From NCBI GenBank assembly GCA_049324435.1, contig JBMOOQ010000023.1, positions 1 to 64,000 on the forward strand: a stretch of DNA of 64,000 bases. The letters run 5' to 3'. The notes under the pieces are model-generated. The model did not search any database. It was not told the DNA's origin and saw only the letters and a list, made by a program, of their open reading frames with translations. The translations under genes were made by a program, and so were the position numbers. Within the stretch, counting starts at the first letter, position 1; every line of letters starts with the position of its first letter. The stretch comes from Pseudorhodoplanes sp049324435 (GTDB lineage: Bacteria; Pseudomonadota; Alphaproteobacteria; Rhizobiales; Xanthobacteraceae). Of the stretch, positions 35,734-44,359 are shown one piece after another.

Positions 35734-37905
35734 CTAATAAAAACTCTGCGGATCGATATCGACTTCCAGCTTCAGACTCCCCCGCGGCTTGGGCGCGTGC
35801 TCCAGCCAGCCGCGCACATAATACGACAGATCGAAATTGCGCGGCGACTTGACGAGCAGGCGAAAGCGATAACGCCCGCGCACCACCGCAAGCGGCGCTT
35901 CTGCAGGGCCCAGCACGCGGACATTGTCGTCGAGCGGTGAGGCCGCCGCGAGCTTCTTCGCAAAGCTTTCGGTCTCGTGCTTGTCTGCGCCGGACACGAT
36001 CAGCGCGGCGAGCCGGCCGAATGGCGGATAAGAGGTCGCCTCGCGCTGCGCGATCTCGGTGTCGTAGAACGCATCGCGGTTGCCGGAAATCAGCGCGCGC
36101 ATCACCGGATGCTCGGGCTGATGCGTCTGCAGGAAGCCCTGGCCCTGCCCGGCCTCGCGGCCGGCGCGCCCCGCCACCTGATGCAGAAGCTGGAAGCTTC
36201 GCTCCGCCGCGCGCGGATCGCCATTCGCAAGGCCGAGATCGGCATCGACGATGCCGACGAGATTGAGCTTCGGGAAGTGATGGCCCTTGGCCACGAGCTG
36301 GGTGCCGATGATGATGTCGAACTTTCCTTCCGCGACGCCGTCGAGCTCTTCGCGCAGCCGCTCGACCGATTCAAGAAGATCGCTGGAGAGCACGATGGTG
36401 CGCGCATCCGGAAACAGAGCCGCGGCCTCTTCCTGCAGCCGCTCGACGCCGGGACCTACGGCTGCGAACGAGTCCACCGCGTTGCATTGCGGGCAGGTCT
36501 TCGGCTGCGGCATCGAGAAGCCGCAATGGTGGCAGACCAGCCGCCGCTTGAACCGGTGATCCACCAGCCAGGCGTCGCAATTGCCGCAGGCGAGCCGGTA
36601 GCCGCAGGAGCGGCAGAGCGTCAGCGGGGCGTAACCGCGCCGGTTCAGGAACAGAAGCGCCTGCTCCTTCTTCTCCAGGGCGAGCTTGATGGCTTCTGCG
36701 AGCCTCGGCGCGATGAAGCGTCCGCGCGGCGGGCCTTCGGTGCGCATATCAATGGCTTCGATATGCGGTAAGTGCTGACCGCCGAACCGCTCGGGCAATT
36801 TCAGCCGAGCATAACGGTTTCTACGAGCATTGACCTCGGTCTCGACCGATGGCGTTGCCGACGACAGGATGACCGGAATTTTTGCGCTGTGGGCGCGCAC
36901 CACCGCCATGTCGCGGGCGTGATAATGCACGCCGTCTTCCTGCTTGTAGGCCGGATCATGCTCCTCATCGACGATGATCAGACCAAGATCCGGATATGGC
37001 AGAAACAGCGCCGAGCGCGCGCCGACCACGACCGAGACTTCACCAGCACTGAGCGCCGCATAGGTGCGGGCGCGCTTGCGCGGCGGCAGCTGCGAATGCC
37101 ACTCCGCGGGCCGCACGCCGAACCGCTGCTCGAAGCGGTTGAGGAATTGCGTCGTCAGCGCGATTTCCGGCATCAGGATAAGCGATTGACGTCCTTTACG
37201 AATATTCTCCGCCACGGCCTCGAAATAGACCTCGGTCTTGCCCGACCCGGTGACGCCGTCGATCAGAAAGGCCGCGAATCCGCCGGTGCGGACGGCCTCG
37301 CGGAGCGTATCCGCAGCCTTCGCCTGGGCCTCCGTCAGCTCGGGCGAAACGTGAGCGGGATCAGGCGGATAGGCGACCGGCTCGGGCGGCAGGACCAGCG
37401 TTTCCAGGGTGCCTTCGTCGATCAGCCCGTCGATCACGCCGGTGGAGACGCCGGCTTCCTGGGCGAGATCGCTCTTGGCACGCGCCATGCCGTCCTGAGC
37501 TAACACCTTGAGAACACGCGCTCTTGCCGTGGTCATGCGCTGCGGCGCCGGACCGGCCAGCCGCACGCCGACCTTCTCGCGCGCGGGCCCCTGCGCGCCC
37601 ATGCGCAGCGCCATGCCGACCACGGTGCCGCGTGCGCCGAGCGTGTAATCCGCCACCCAGTCGAGGAAATTCCGCAGCTCCGCGGGCAGCGGCGGCACGT
37701 CGAGTTTCGCGTCTACGTCCTTGAGCTTGTTGTGCAATCCGGGACGCGGCTCGGCCTCCCCCCACACCACGCCGGCATAGTCTCTGGGGCCCAAAGGAAC
37801 CGCGACGATATCGCCCGCGGCGAGCGTCATCCCCGCCGGCACGCGGTAGGTATAGGCGCGGTCGAGCGCGACCGGCAGGATCACATCGACGGTCTTCTGG
37901 TTCAT
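35734..37905 (-). CDS. priA: Primosomal protein N' (replication restart helicase)
   Basis: PriA is a 3'-5' helicase that reloads the replisome at stalled forks. The 723-residue protein has the N-terminal fork-binding domain (DVILPVALDRAYTYRVPAGM), Walker A GVTGSGKTEVYFEAV, the DEEHD Walker B box and the zinc-binding CRSCGYRLACGNCDAWLVDH followed by VCHHCGFSMPQPKTCPQCN. Motifs V and VI are present (GTQLVAKGHHFPKLNLVGIV, QVAGRAGRE). The Mrr-like gene follows it at zero distance. In related genomes priA sits near the atp operon, as here. Confidence 0.97.
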   Translation of the reverse strand: MNQKTVDVILPVALDRAYTYRVPAGMTLAAGDIVAVPLGPRDYAGVVWGEAEPRPGLHNKLKDVDAKLDVPPLPAELRNFLDWVADYTLGARGTVVGMALRMGAQGPAREKVGVRLAGPAPQRMTTARARVLKVLAQDGMARAKSDLAQEAGVSTGVIDGLIDEGTLETLVLPPEPVAYPPDPAHVSPELTEAQAKAADTLREAVRTGGFAAFLIDGVTGSGKTEVYFEAVAENIRKGRQSLILMPEIALTTQFLNRFEQRFGVRPAEWHSQLPPRKRARTYAALSAGEVSVVVGARSALFLPYPDLGLIIVDEEHDPAYKQEDGVHYHARDMAVVRAHSAKIPVILSSATPSVETEVNARRNRYARLKLPERFGGQHLPHIEAIDMRTEGPPRGRFIAPRLAEAIKLALEKKEQALLFLNRRGYAPLTLCRSCGYRLACGNCDAWLVDHRFKRRLVCHHCGFSMPQPKTCPQCNAVDSFAAVGPGVERLQEEAAALFPDARTIVLSSDLLESVERLREELDGVAEGKFDIIIGTQLVAKGHHFPKLNLVGIVDADLGLANGDPRAAERSFQLLHQVAGRAGREAGQGQGFLQTHQPEHPVMRALISGNRDAFYDTEIAQREATSYPPFGRLAALIVSGADKHETESFAKKLAAASPLDDNVRVLGPAEAPLAVVRGRYRFRLLVKSPRNFDLSYYVRGWLEHAPKPRGSLKLEVDIDPQSFY

Positions 37906-37975
37906 GAGGGAATGAGACTCACCCGATTCCGGGGGCTTAAGGAAGGGTGAAGGATCGCGATGGGATAAGGATCGT

Positions 37976-38929
37976 ATGCCCGAACGCGACGATGATCTGC
38001 CATTCCCGGCCGACGTTTCCGCAGAAATTCTGCGGTGGCTGGCGTTTCTCGGCGACCAGAAACGGATGTCGCCGAAGACCGTCGAGGCCTACCGCCGCGA
38101 CGTCATCCAGTTCCTCCTATTTATGGCGGACCACCTCGGCGGCCAGCCCTCCCTTGCGGATCTCGCCGCATTGTCGCCGCAGGATGTCCGCGCCTTTATG
38201 GCGGCCCGCCGCGCCAAAGGAATTGGTGCCCGCAGCCTGATGCGCCAGCTCGCCGGTGCGCGCAGCTTCGCGCGTTTTCTGGAGCGCAACGGCAAGGGCA
38301 AGGTCGGCGCGCTGAATGCGGTGCGCGCGCCGAAAATTCCGAAGACCTTGCCAAAGCCGCTCGCGGTCCCGCAGGCGAAGCGCCTCCCCGACATCGATTT
38401 GCGCGCAGGCGAGGAGCGCGAGCCATGGATCTTCGCGCGCGATGCCGCCGTGCTGGCGCTGCTTTATGGTTCTGGCTTGCGTATCGCGGAAGCGCTGTCG
38501 CTCAAGCTGCGCGATGTTCCGGAACCCGGTGGCCGCGATACGATGACAGTTACAGGCAAGGGCAACAAGGCACGGATGGTACCGGTGCTCCCGGCTGTGA
38601 CCGCCATGATCCGCGATTATATCGCGCTTTGCCCCTATGACCTGCCGGACGACGGCCCGCTCTTTGTCGGCGCCAAGGGCGGCCCGCTCTCGCCGCGCAT
38701 CATCCAGCTCACCATGGAGCGGCTGCGCGGTGCGCTGGGCTTGCCGGATACCGCGACGCCGCACGCACTTCGCCATTCGTTCGCGACGCATCTGCTCTCG
38801 CGCGGCGGCGACCTGCGTGCCATCCAGGAATTGCTGGGCCATGCCTCACTCTCGACCACGCAGATCTACACGGCCGTGGATACCGAGCGGCTGCTGGATG
38901 CATACAACGCGGCCCACCCGAGGGCGTAA
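37976..38929 (+). CDS. xerC: Tyrosine recombinase XerC
   Basis: XerC with XerD resolves chromosome dimers at dif. The 317-residue protein has an N-terminal core-binding SAM-like domain (MSPKTVEAYRRDVIQFLLFM) and the catalytic domain with Arg in YGSGLRIAEALSL, Lys in TGKGNKARMVPV, HxxR in TPHALRHSFATHLLS, the second His in LLGHASLSTTQIY and Tyr in the last of these. The C-terminus YNAAHPRA matches XerC rather than XerD. It is divergent from priA, 70 bases apart. Confidence 0.93.
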   Translation: MPERDDDLPFPADVSAEILRWLAFLGDQKRMSPKTVEAYRRDVIQFLLFMADHLGGQPSLADLAALSPQDVRAFMAARRAKGIGARSLMRQLAGARSFARFLERNGKGKVGALNAVRAPKIPKTLPKPLAVPQAKRLPDIDLRAGEEREPWIFARDAAVLALLYGSGLRIAEALSLKLRDVPEPGGRDTMTVTGKGNKARMVPVLPAVTAMIRDYIALCPYDLPDDGPLFVGAKGGPLSPRIIQLTMERLRGALGLPDTATPHALRHSFATHLLSRGGDLRAIQELLGHASLSTTQIYTAVDTERLLDAYNAAHPRA

Positions 38930-39070
38930 TCACAGGCGGCCTAAGATGCAGCAAGCGGGCAAAGGCAACCCATTTTGACGTTGATATGACACCACCCTCC
39001 GCCTTCCGGACGCTTGCGAATTTGCGCGCGCGAGTCCATCGTCCGCCTCCGTTTTTCGAGGGGTGATCCG

Positions 39071-39724
39071 ATGAGCCACGGCGTCCATGCGGTCCAGCAC
39101 GAGGTCGAGCACGAAATCAAGCATGAGGATGAGCATCACAAGCACGGGAGCGGCGATGGCGAGACCACGCTGTCGCAGAACAAGAAGATCGCGCTTCTGA
39201 TCGCGGTGATCGCTCTGTGCCTGGCCTTTTCCGAGACCCTCGGAAAGAGCGCGCAAACCTCGGCGCTCAACTACCAGATCGAAGCATCCAACCTCTGGAA
39301 TTTCTTCCAGGCCAAGAACATCCGCCGCACGAACACTATCGTCGCATCCGAAGCGATGAAAGCCGAACTTGCGACCACAACCGACGAGGCGCGCAAGGCG
39401 GTTCTGGCGAAACAGATCGCGGAATGGGAGAAGACCGCAGCACGCTATCGTTCCGAGCCGGAGGCCGGCGGCGGTAAGGGCGAAGGCACGGTCGAACTCG
39501 CGCGGCGCGCCATCGAGGAACAGAAGAAGCGCGACGATGCCCTCGCGAAATACCATCATTACGAGGTGGCATCGGCGGCCTTCCAGATCGCGATCGTTCT
39601 CGCTTCTGCCACTGTAATTACCGGGATGATGCTCCTGACCTATGCTTCGATCGCACTGGCGGTTGTTGGCGTCGGCTTTATGGGAATTGGCCTTTTCGCC
39701 CCTCACCTCGTCCATCTATTCTGA
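39071..39724 (+). CDS. DUF4337 membrane protein
   Basis: Starting at MSHGVHAVQHEVEHEIKHED gives 217 residues. A His/Glu-rich head (about 2-35) is followed by TM1 (KKIALLIAVIALCLAFSETL), a long soluble helical region containing LNYQIEASNLWNFFQAKNIR, the usual DUF4337 signature, and two C-terminal TM segments (IAIVLASATVITGMMLLTYA, IALAVVGVGFMGIGLFAP). The function of DUF4337 is unknown. A GAGGGG purine run precedes the chosen ATG at 39071. Confidence 0.88.
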   Translation: MSHGVHAVQHEVEHEIKHEDEHHKHGSGDGETTLSQNKKIALLIAVIALCLAFSETLGKSAQTSALNYQIEASNLWNFFQAKNIRRTNTIVASEAMKAELATTTDEARKAVLAKQIAEWEKTAARYRSEPEAGGGKGEGTVELARRAIEEQKKRDDALAKYHHYEVASAAFQIAIVLASATVITGMMLLTYASIALAVVGVGFMGIGLFAPHLVHLF

Positions 39725-39741
39725 AGACCGGTCAACGCCTC

Positions 39742-40233
39742 ATGAGCAAACCGCCTGTTCCGATGAGGCATAATGCCGTGCGGGCCTGTACCGTCGTCGG
39801 CCTGCTCTGTCTTGCCACGCCTCCCGTTCATGCCAGCGGCGGCTTGAGCTGCGACGCAACCGACAAGGCGATCAAGTTTGCGGTGGAAGCCGGGGTCAGC
39901 CGCGGGACGGGCTCCGGCATCTTCAGTTTCAAGGGCGAACTGGACATTCTCGCACCCGGCGCGCCGGCTGATTTCCGCAAGCTCGAATTCGGCAAGGAGC
40001 ATCTCACCCAGCAATGGCTCGACAACCGCAACCTCAAGCTCCGCATCTACCGCGAGCGTGACGGCGAGCCGCATGGATATGTCGACATCGTGATCGAGGC
40101 CTGGCCGAAGAAGGGTGCCGAAGACCTCGAATTTCGCGGCGGTTATACGCTGACGATATTTGATATGCCGAAGGGTGGCGGCAGCGGCAAAACCACGGTC
40201 CTCAAGGGCCGGATCACCTGCTCCGGCGAATAA
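39742..40233 (+). CDS. Exported hypothetical protein
   Basis: A 163-residue protein with a signal peptide (TVVGLLCLATPPVHASGG). The mature part has two cysteines (LSCDATDKAIKF near the start and GRITCSG at the end), which may form a disulfide, and alternating strands (SFKGELDILAPGAPADFRKL, GYVDIVIEAWPKKGAEDLEF). It starts 17 bases after the DUF4337 gene, so the two may be cotranscribed. No family was recognised. Confidence 0.72.
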   Translation: MSKPPVPMRHNAVRACTVVGLLCLATPPVHASGGLSCDATDKAIKFAVEAGVSRGTGSGIFSFKGELDILAPGAPADFRKLEFGKEHLTQQWLDNRNLKLRIYRERDGEPHGYVDIVIEAWPKKGAEDLEFRGGYTLTIFDMPKGGGSGKTTVLKGRITCSGE

Positions 40234-40295
40234 ACATTTCGTGTGCGCCGCTGCGAAGGCGTTTCCCCCGCGTTATTTACACGGCGAGGGAGTTC

Positions 40296-40544
40296 ATGCG
40301 TATGAAGCACCACGTGATAGCATTGGCCGAAGCAGTACGGCTGGCCCGCCGGGAGCTGGAACATCTGGGCGATACCGGCGAGCGCGCATCAACAGATATG
40401 GCTCTCAGACGCCTGACAGAATTGCTGGAAAGCGAGGACGTCAGTGTCGCACTGGCTGCGCTCGACCCGGTCGATGATGCGCCGTCGATGAAGTCCGATC
40501 CGCCGGTCGACCTTCGTGTGCCATACCCGTGGCGCAAGCACTGA
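40296..40544 (+). CDS. Small hypothetical protein
   Basis: An 82-residue soluble protein with a helical, charged first half (LAEAVRLARRELEHLGDTGE, MALRRLTELLESEDV) and a proline-rich end (VDLRVPYPWRKH). A GAGGGAG run precedes two in-frame ATGs (40296 and 40302); the second has better spacing. No family is recognised; it is listed because the start signal and the even codon use look real. Confidence 0.5.
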   Translation: MRMKHHVIALAEAVRLARRELEHLGDTGERASTDMALRRLTELLESEDVSVALAALDPVDDAPSMKSDPPVDLRVPYPWRKH

Positions 40545-40643
40545 CGCTCCGCGCAAAATTTCAGCGGTCAAATTTTTCTGTCATCACGGCGAGCCGGCTG
40601 GTGCGGGCATCGCCCCTTTCCGGCATTGCCGGTTTCATCGCCC

Positions 40644-41411
40644 TCAGACCCGCACCATGCCGCCATCGACATAGAGCGTCTGGCCGGTCATGAAGGCGGA
40701 ATCGTCGCTCGCCAGAAACGACACGACGCCCACAAGATCGGAGGGCATCTGGACCCGCCGGATCGGCTGCAGCTTTGCGATCTGCTCGAACTCTTCATCC
40801 ATGCTGGCGCGGCCCGGGCGCGGGGCGCGGCCCTCGGTTCCCGGCGTGCGGGTCAGACTCGGCGAGATCGCATTCACGGTGACGCCATGATTGCCCATCT
40901 CCGTTGCCAGCGCCCGGGTGAAGCCGACCACGCCACCCTTGCTGGCGATGTAATGCGTGTATCCCGACGCCACCGTGTTGAAGGTCGAGGACGAGAGATT
41001 GATGATGCGGCCCCAGCCGCGACGCTTCATGCCGGGCGCAAACGCCTTGGTGACCAGAAACACCGCGTCGAGATTGAGCGCCATTACCCGCCGCCAGTCG
41101 GCGAAGGTCACCTGCTCGAACGGCTGGATTGGATAGATGCCGGCATTGTTGACGAGGATATCGCAGCGGCCGAACCGCATCTCGACTTCGGCGGCGAGAT
41201 AGCTAACGGATTCTTCCGATGTGACATCGCAGATGACGCTCATCGCCTCGCGGCCGGCGCCTTCCACCAGCGCCGCGGTCTCGTCGCAGGGCTTGATATC
41301 GACCAGGACGACATTCGCGCCGTCCTGCGCCAGCCGCTGCGCAAAGGCCTGACCGAGCCCGCCAGCAGCACCGGTGACGAGGGCGATCTTGCCGTTCAGA
41401 GATGCCGCCAT
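40644..41411 (-). CDS. SDR family NAD(P)-dependent oxidoreductase
   Basis: The start MAASLNGKIALVTGAAGGLG gives 255 residues, the classical short-chain dehydrogenase size. The cofactor motif TGAAGGLG and the following acidic residue (VVLVDIKP, favouring NAD) are visible, along with NNAG, the catalytic Ser in IINLSSSTFNTV, YxxxK as YIASKGG and the C-terminal YVDGGMVRV. The substrate is not known. It is convergent with the small gene at 40296 and lies downstream of lpd on the same strand. Confidence 0.92.
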   Translation of the reverse strand: MAASLNGKIALVTGAAGGLGQAFAQRLAQDGANVVLVDIKPCDETAALVEGAGREAMSVICDVTSEESVSYLAAEVEMRFGRCDILVNNAGIYPIQPFEQVTFADWRRVMALNLDAVFLVTKAFAPGMKRRGWGRIINLSSSTFNTVASGYTHYIASKGGVVGFTRALATEMGNHGVTVNAISPSLTRTPGTEGRAPRPGRASMDEEFEQIAKLQPIRRVQMPSDLVGVVSFLASDDSAFMTGQTLYVDGGMVRV

Positions 41412-41463
41412 CGCACCCTCTACCTGCACACCTCCCCCGGCTAACGCAGGGAGGAGGCTAGCA

Positions 41464-42864
41464 TCACATGTGAATCGCGCGCTTGTCGACCGCGAGCGCC
41501 GCCTCCTTCACCGCTTCCGGCAAGGTCGGATGCGCGTGGCAGGTGCGCGCGATGTCTTCCGCCGCGGCGCCGAATTCCATCGCGACCGCCGCTTCCGCGA
41601 TCATGTTGCCGGCATCGGCACCGACGATATGGACGCCGAGCACGCGATCGGTCCTGGCATCGGCGAGAATTTTCACGAATCCGTCGGTCTGCTGGTTGGC
41701 CTTGGCTCTGCCGTTCGCGGTGAACGGAAACTTTCCGACATTGTAGGCGACACCGGCCGCCTTCAGATCGTCCTCGGCCTTTCCGACCGACGCGATCTCC
41801 GGATAGGTGTAAACGACTGCGGGGATCACGTCGTAGTTTACGTGCCCGGCCTGGCCGGCAAGAATTTCAGCAACAGCAACCCCCTCATCCTCCGCCTTGT
41901 GTGCCAGCATCGGCCCGGCGATCACGTCGCCGATGGCGTAGATGCCGGGCACGCTGGTGGCAAAATGCGCGTCGGTCCTGACGCGGCCGCGTTCGTCGAG
42001 CGTAACGCCGACCTCGGCAAGACCGAGCCCCTCTGTGTAAGGGATGCGGCCGATGGCGACGAGCACCACATCGGCGTCGAGATTTTCGGCGTCGCCACCT
42101 TTCGCGGGCTCGACCTTGACCTTCAGTTTCTTGCCCGACGCATCGACGGCCGAAACCTTGGAGCCGAGCTTGAATGCCATGCCCTGCTTCTCGAACAGGC
42201 GCTGCGACTGGCGCGCCACCTCGGAATCCATGCCTGGCAGAATGCGATCGAGGAATTCGACCACAGTGACCTGAGCGCCAAGCCGCCGCCAGACCGAGCC
42301 GAGTTCGAGACCGATCACGCCGGCGCCGATCACGATCAGCTTCTCCGGAACCTTGTCGAGCGCAATTGCGCCGGTCGACGACACGATGCGCTTCTCGTCG
42401 ATCTCGATGCCCTTGAGCTTTGCGACATCGGAGCCGGTGGCGATGACAATATTTTTCGTCTCCAGCGTCTGGGTCTTGCCGTCTGCGCCCTTCACCTCGA
42501 CCTTGCCGGGCGCCGCAATGCGGCCGGTGCCGAACACGACATCGATCTTGTTCTTCTTCATCAGGAAGTCGACGCCCTTGACGTTGCCGTCGACCGCCTC
42601 GTCCTTGAAGGCGAGCATCTGCTTCAGATCGAGCTTGGGCTTCGACACCCCGATGCCCATCTTGGCGAAGCTGTGACCCGCTTCCTCGAACAATTCGGAG
42701 GCGTGCAGCAACGCCTTCGACGGAATACAGCCGACATTCAGGCAGGTGCCGCCGAGCGTCGCGCGCTTCTCGACCGCGGCTACCTTCATGCCGAGCTGGG
42801 CCGCACGGATGGCGCAGACATAACCGCCGGGGCCGGTACCGATGACGATGAGATCGTAGGACAT
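41464..42864 (-). CDS. lpd: Dihydrolipoyl dehydrogenase (E3)
   Basis: E3 reoxidises dihydrolipoamide of 2-oxoacid dehydrogenases using FAD and NAD. From MSYDLIVIGTGPGGYVCAIR it is 466 residues with the redox-active pair in GGTCLNVGCIPSKALLHASE, NAD-binding IVIGAGVIGLELGSVWRRLG, AIGDVIAGPMLAHKAEDEG and the active-site His-Glu in CHAHPTLPEAVKE. An ATG upstream (42918) is open but unlike family members. It is downstream of sucA and sucB, so it most likely serves 2-oxoglutarate dehydrogenase. Confidence 0.96.
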   Translation of the reverse strand: MSYDLIVIGTGPGGYVCAIRAAQLGMKVAAVEKRATLGGTCLNVGCIPSKALLHASELFEEAGHSFAKMGIGVSKPKLDLKQMLAFKDEAVDGNVKGVDFLMKKNKIDVVFGTGRIAAPGKVEVKGADGKTQTLETKNIVIATGSDVAKLKGIEIDEKRIVSSTGAIALDKVPEKLIVIGAGVIGLELGSVWRRLGAQVTVVEFLDRILPGMDSEVARQSQRLFEKQGMAFKLGSKVSAVDASGKKLKVKVEPAKGGDAENLDADVVLVAIGRIPYTEGLGLAEVGVTLDERGRVRTDAHFATSVPGIYAIGDVIAGPMLAHKAEDEGVAVAEILAGQAGHVNYDVIPAVVYTYPEIASVGKAEDDLKAAGVAYNVGKFPFTANGRAKANQQTDGFVKILADARTDRVLGVHIVGADAGNMIAEAAVAMEFGAAAEDIARTCHAHPTLPEAVKEAALAVDKRAIHM

Positions 42865-42930
42865 CAAAAACGCCTTTTGCTTCTCCGCCATGCGCGGGCT
42901 GCTCCGCGCATCCATCATTCAAACAATGGC

Positions 42931-42965
42931 TTGCCGGATCACGCCGCTGCGCGGCGGTCCGGCAA
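42931..42965. repeat. Dispersed palindrome, ATTGCCGGG type, copy 2
   Basis: TTGCCGGA (42931-42938) pairs with TCCGGCAA (42958-42965); inside, GCCGC and GCGGC close a three-base loop. It shares GCCGG, TCACGCCGCT, CGCGGCGG and CCGGCAATGA with the copy at 8645-8681, and the differences are compensating (GGG/CCC versus GGA/TCC). It fills the gap between sucB and lpd. Confidence 0.7.
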
Positions 42966-42976
42966 TGACCAACCAA

Positions 42977-44242
42977 TCACAGATCCAGAATGAGCCTTGC
43001 CGGGTCTTCCAGCACTTCCTTGACCCGCACGAGGAACGTCACCGCCTCGCGGCCGTCGACGATGCGGTGATCGTAGGACAAAGCAAGATACATCATCGGG
43101 CGAATCTCGACCTTGCCGCCGATCGCGACCGGGCGCTCCTGGATCTTGTGCATGCCGAGGATGCCCGACTGCGGCGCGTTGAGGATCGGCGTCGACATCA
43201 ATGAACCGTAGACGCCGCCATTCGAAATCGTGAAGGTGCCGCCCTGCATTTCCTCGATCTTGAGCTGGCCGTCGCGCGCGCGCTTGCCGGCGTCGGCGAT
43301 CTCCTTCTCGATCTGCGCCAGCGACTTGAGATCGCAATCGCGGATCACCGGAACCACAAGGCCCTTCTCGGTGCCGACCGCGACGCCGATATGGTAGTAG
43401 TTCTTGTAGATGATGTCGCCGCCATCGATCTCGGCATTGACCGCGGGGATATCCTTCAGCGCCTGTACGCAGGCCCGCACGAAGAAGCCCATGAAGCCGA
43501 GCTTCACGCCGGTCTTCTTCTCGAACGCATCCTTGTAGTGGCTGCGCAGCTCCATCACTGCCTTCATGTCGACCTCGTTGAAGGTCGTGAGCATGGCGGC
43601 CGTGTTCTGCGCATCCTTCAGCCGGCGCGCGATGGTTGCGCGCAGCCGCGTCATCTTCACGCGCTCCTCGCGCGCGGCGTCGTCTGCCGGCGACGGCGCG
43701 CGGACCTGAACCGCGGCGGGCGCCGGCGACGGCGCAGGCGCCGCAGCCGCGCGCTCGATCGCGGCCATCATGTCGCCCTTGGTGACGCGGCCATCCTTGC
43801 CGGTGCCCGGAACGGTCGAGGGCTCGACGCCCGACTCCGCCGCCATCTTGCGCACCGATGGCGCCAACGGCATGTCGCCGGACGGCTTCGGCGTTGACGA
43901 TTCGACCTTGTCCTGCGCGCGCGGCGCGATCTCTGCGGGACCCGCCTTGATCGGAGCGGTCGTCGTCTGCTTCTTGTCCGGAGCACCGGTTGTGGTCGCC
44001 GCCCCGGCACCGTCCTTGATCTGACCGAGCAGCGCACCGACCGCGACGGTCTCGCCATCCTTTGCGGCAATCGCTTCGAGCACGCCCGCGGCCGGCGCCG
44101 GCACTTCAATCGTCACCTTGTCGGTTTCAAGCTCGACCAGCGGCTCGTCGACCGCGACGGCGTCACCCGGCTTTTTGAACCATTTGCCGATGGTCGCTTC
44201 GGTGACGGATTCGCCAAGGGTGGGAACGCGGATGTCGGTCAT
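42977..44242 (-). CDS. sucB: 2-oxoglutarate dehydrogenase E2 (dihydrolipoyl succinyltransferase)
   Basis: SucB transfers the succinyl group to CoA. From MTDIRVPTLGESVTEATIGK it has 421 residues: lipoyl domain with the lipoylated Lys in ELETDKVTIEVP, a Pro/Ala linker, the E3-binding domain (APSVRKMAAESGVEPSTVPG) and the catalytic domain ending in LSYDHRIVDGREAVTFL with the catalytic His and Asp. The order sucA-sucB-lpd on the minus strand is conserved in alphaproteobacteria. A short palindrome lies between sucA and this gene. Confidence 0.97.
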   Translation of the reverse strand: MTDIRVPTLGESVTEATIGKWFKKPGDAVAVDEPLVELETDKVTIEVPAPAAGVLEAIAAKDGETVAVGALLGQIKDGAGAATTTGAPDKKQTTTAPIKAGPAEIAPRAQDKVESSTPKPSGDMPLAPSVRKMAAESGVEPSTVPGTGKDGRVTKGDMMAAIERAAAAPAPSPAPAAVQVRAPSPADDAAREERVKMTRLRATIARRLKDAQNTAAMLTTFNEVDMKAVMELRSHYKDAFEKKTGVKLGFMGFFVRACVQALKDIPAVNAEIDGGDIIYKNYYHIGVAVGTEKGLVVPVIRDCDLKSLAQIEKEIADAGKRARDGQLKIEEMQGGTFTISNGGVYGSLMSTPILNAPQSGILGMHKIQERPVAIGGKVEIRPMMYLALSYDHRIVDGREAVTFLVRVKEVLEDPARLILDL

Positions 44243-44312
44243 GGTTTCGGTCTGCCTGTGCAGGTTCGGTTTGCGCAAGCCGGCTTCGGGCGGCCTGCGG
44301 TCAGTGACGATG

Positions 44313-44347
44313 GTCCTTCGAGGGCCGCTGCGCGGCCGCCTCAGGAC
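44313..44347. repeat. Short dispersed palindrome between sucA and sucB
   Basis: GTCCT/AGGAC (44313-44317 and 44343-44347) encloses GGCCGC/GCGGCC (44323-44328 and 44332-44337), giving a two-part hairpin. Sequences of the type GTCCTTCGAGGGC...CCTCAGGAC are frequent intergenic repeats in Bradyrhizobium-like genomes (from memory). It occupies the sucA-sucB gap. Confidence 0.55.
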
Positions 44348-44359
44348 GACGGAAAAGAT

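Noticed and set aside
37976..38929. XerC-type recombinase as a phage or integron integrase
   Set aside because: The C-terminal AAHPRA, the length and the conserved neighbour priA fit the housekeeping XerC; no attachment sites or phage genes are nearby.
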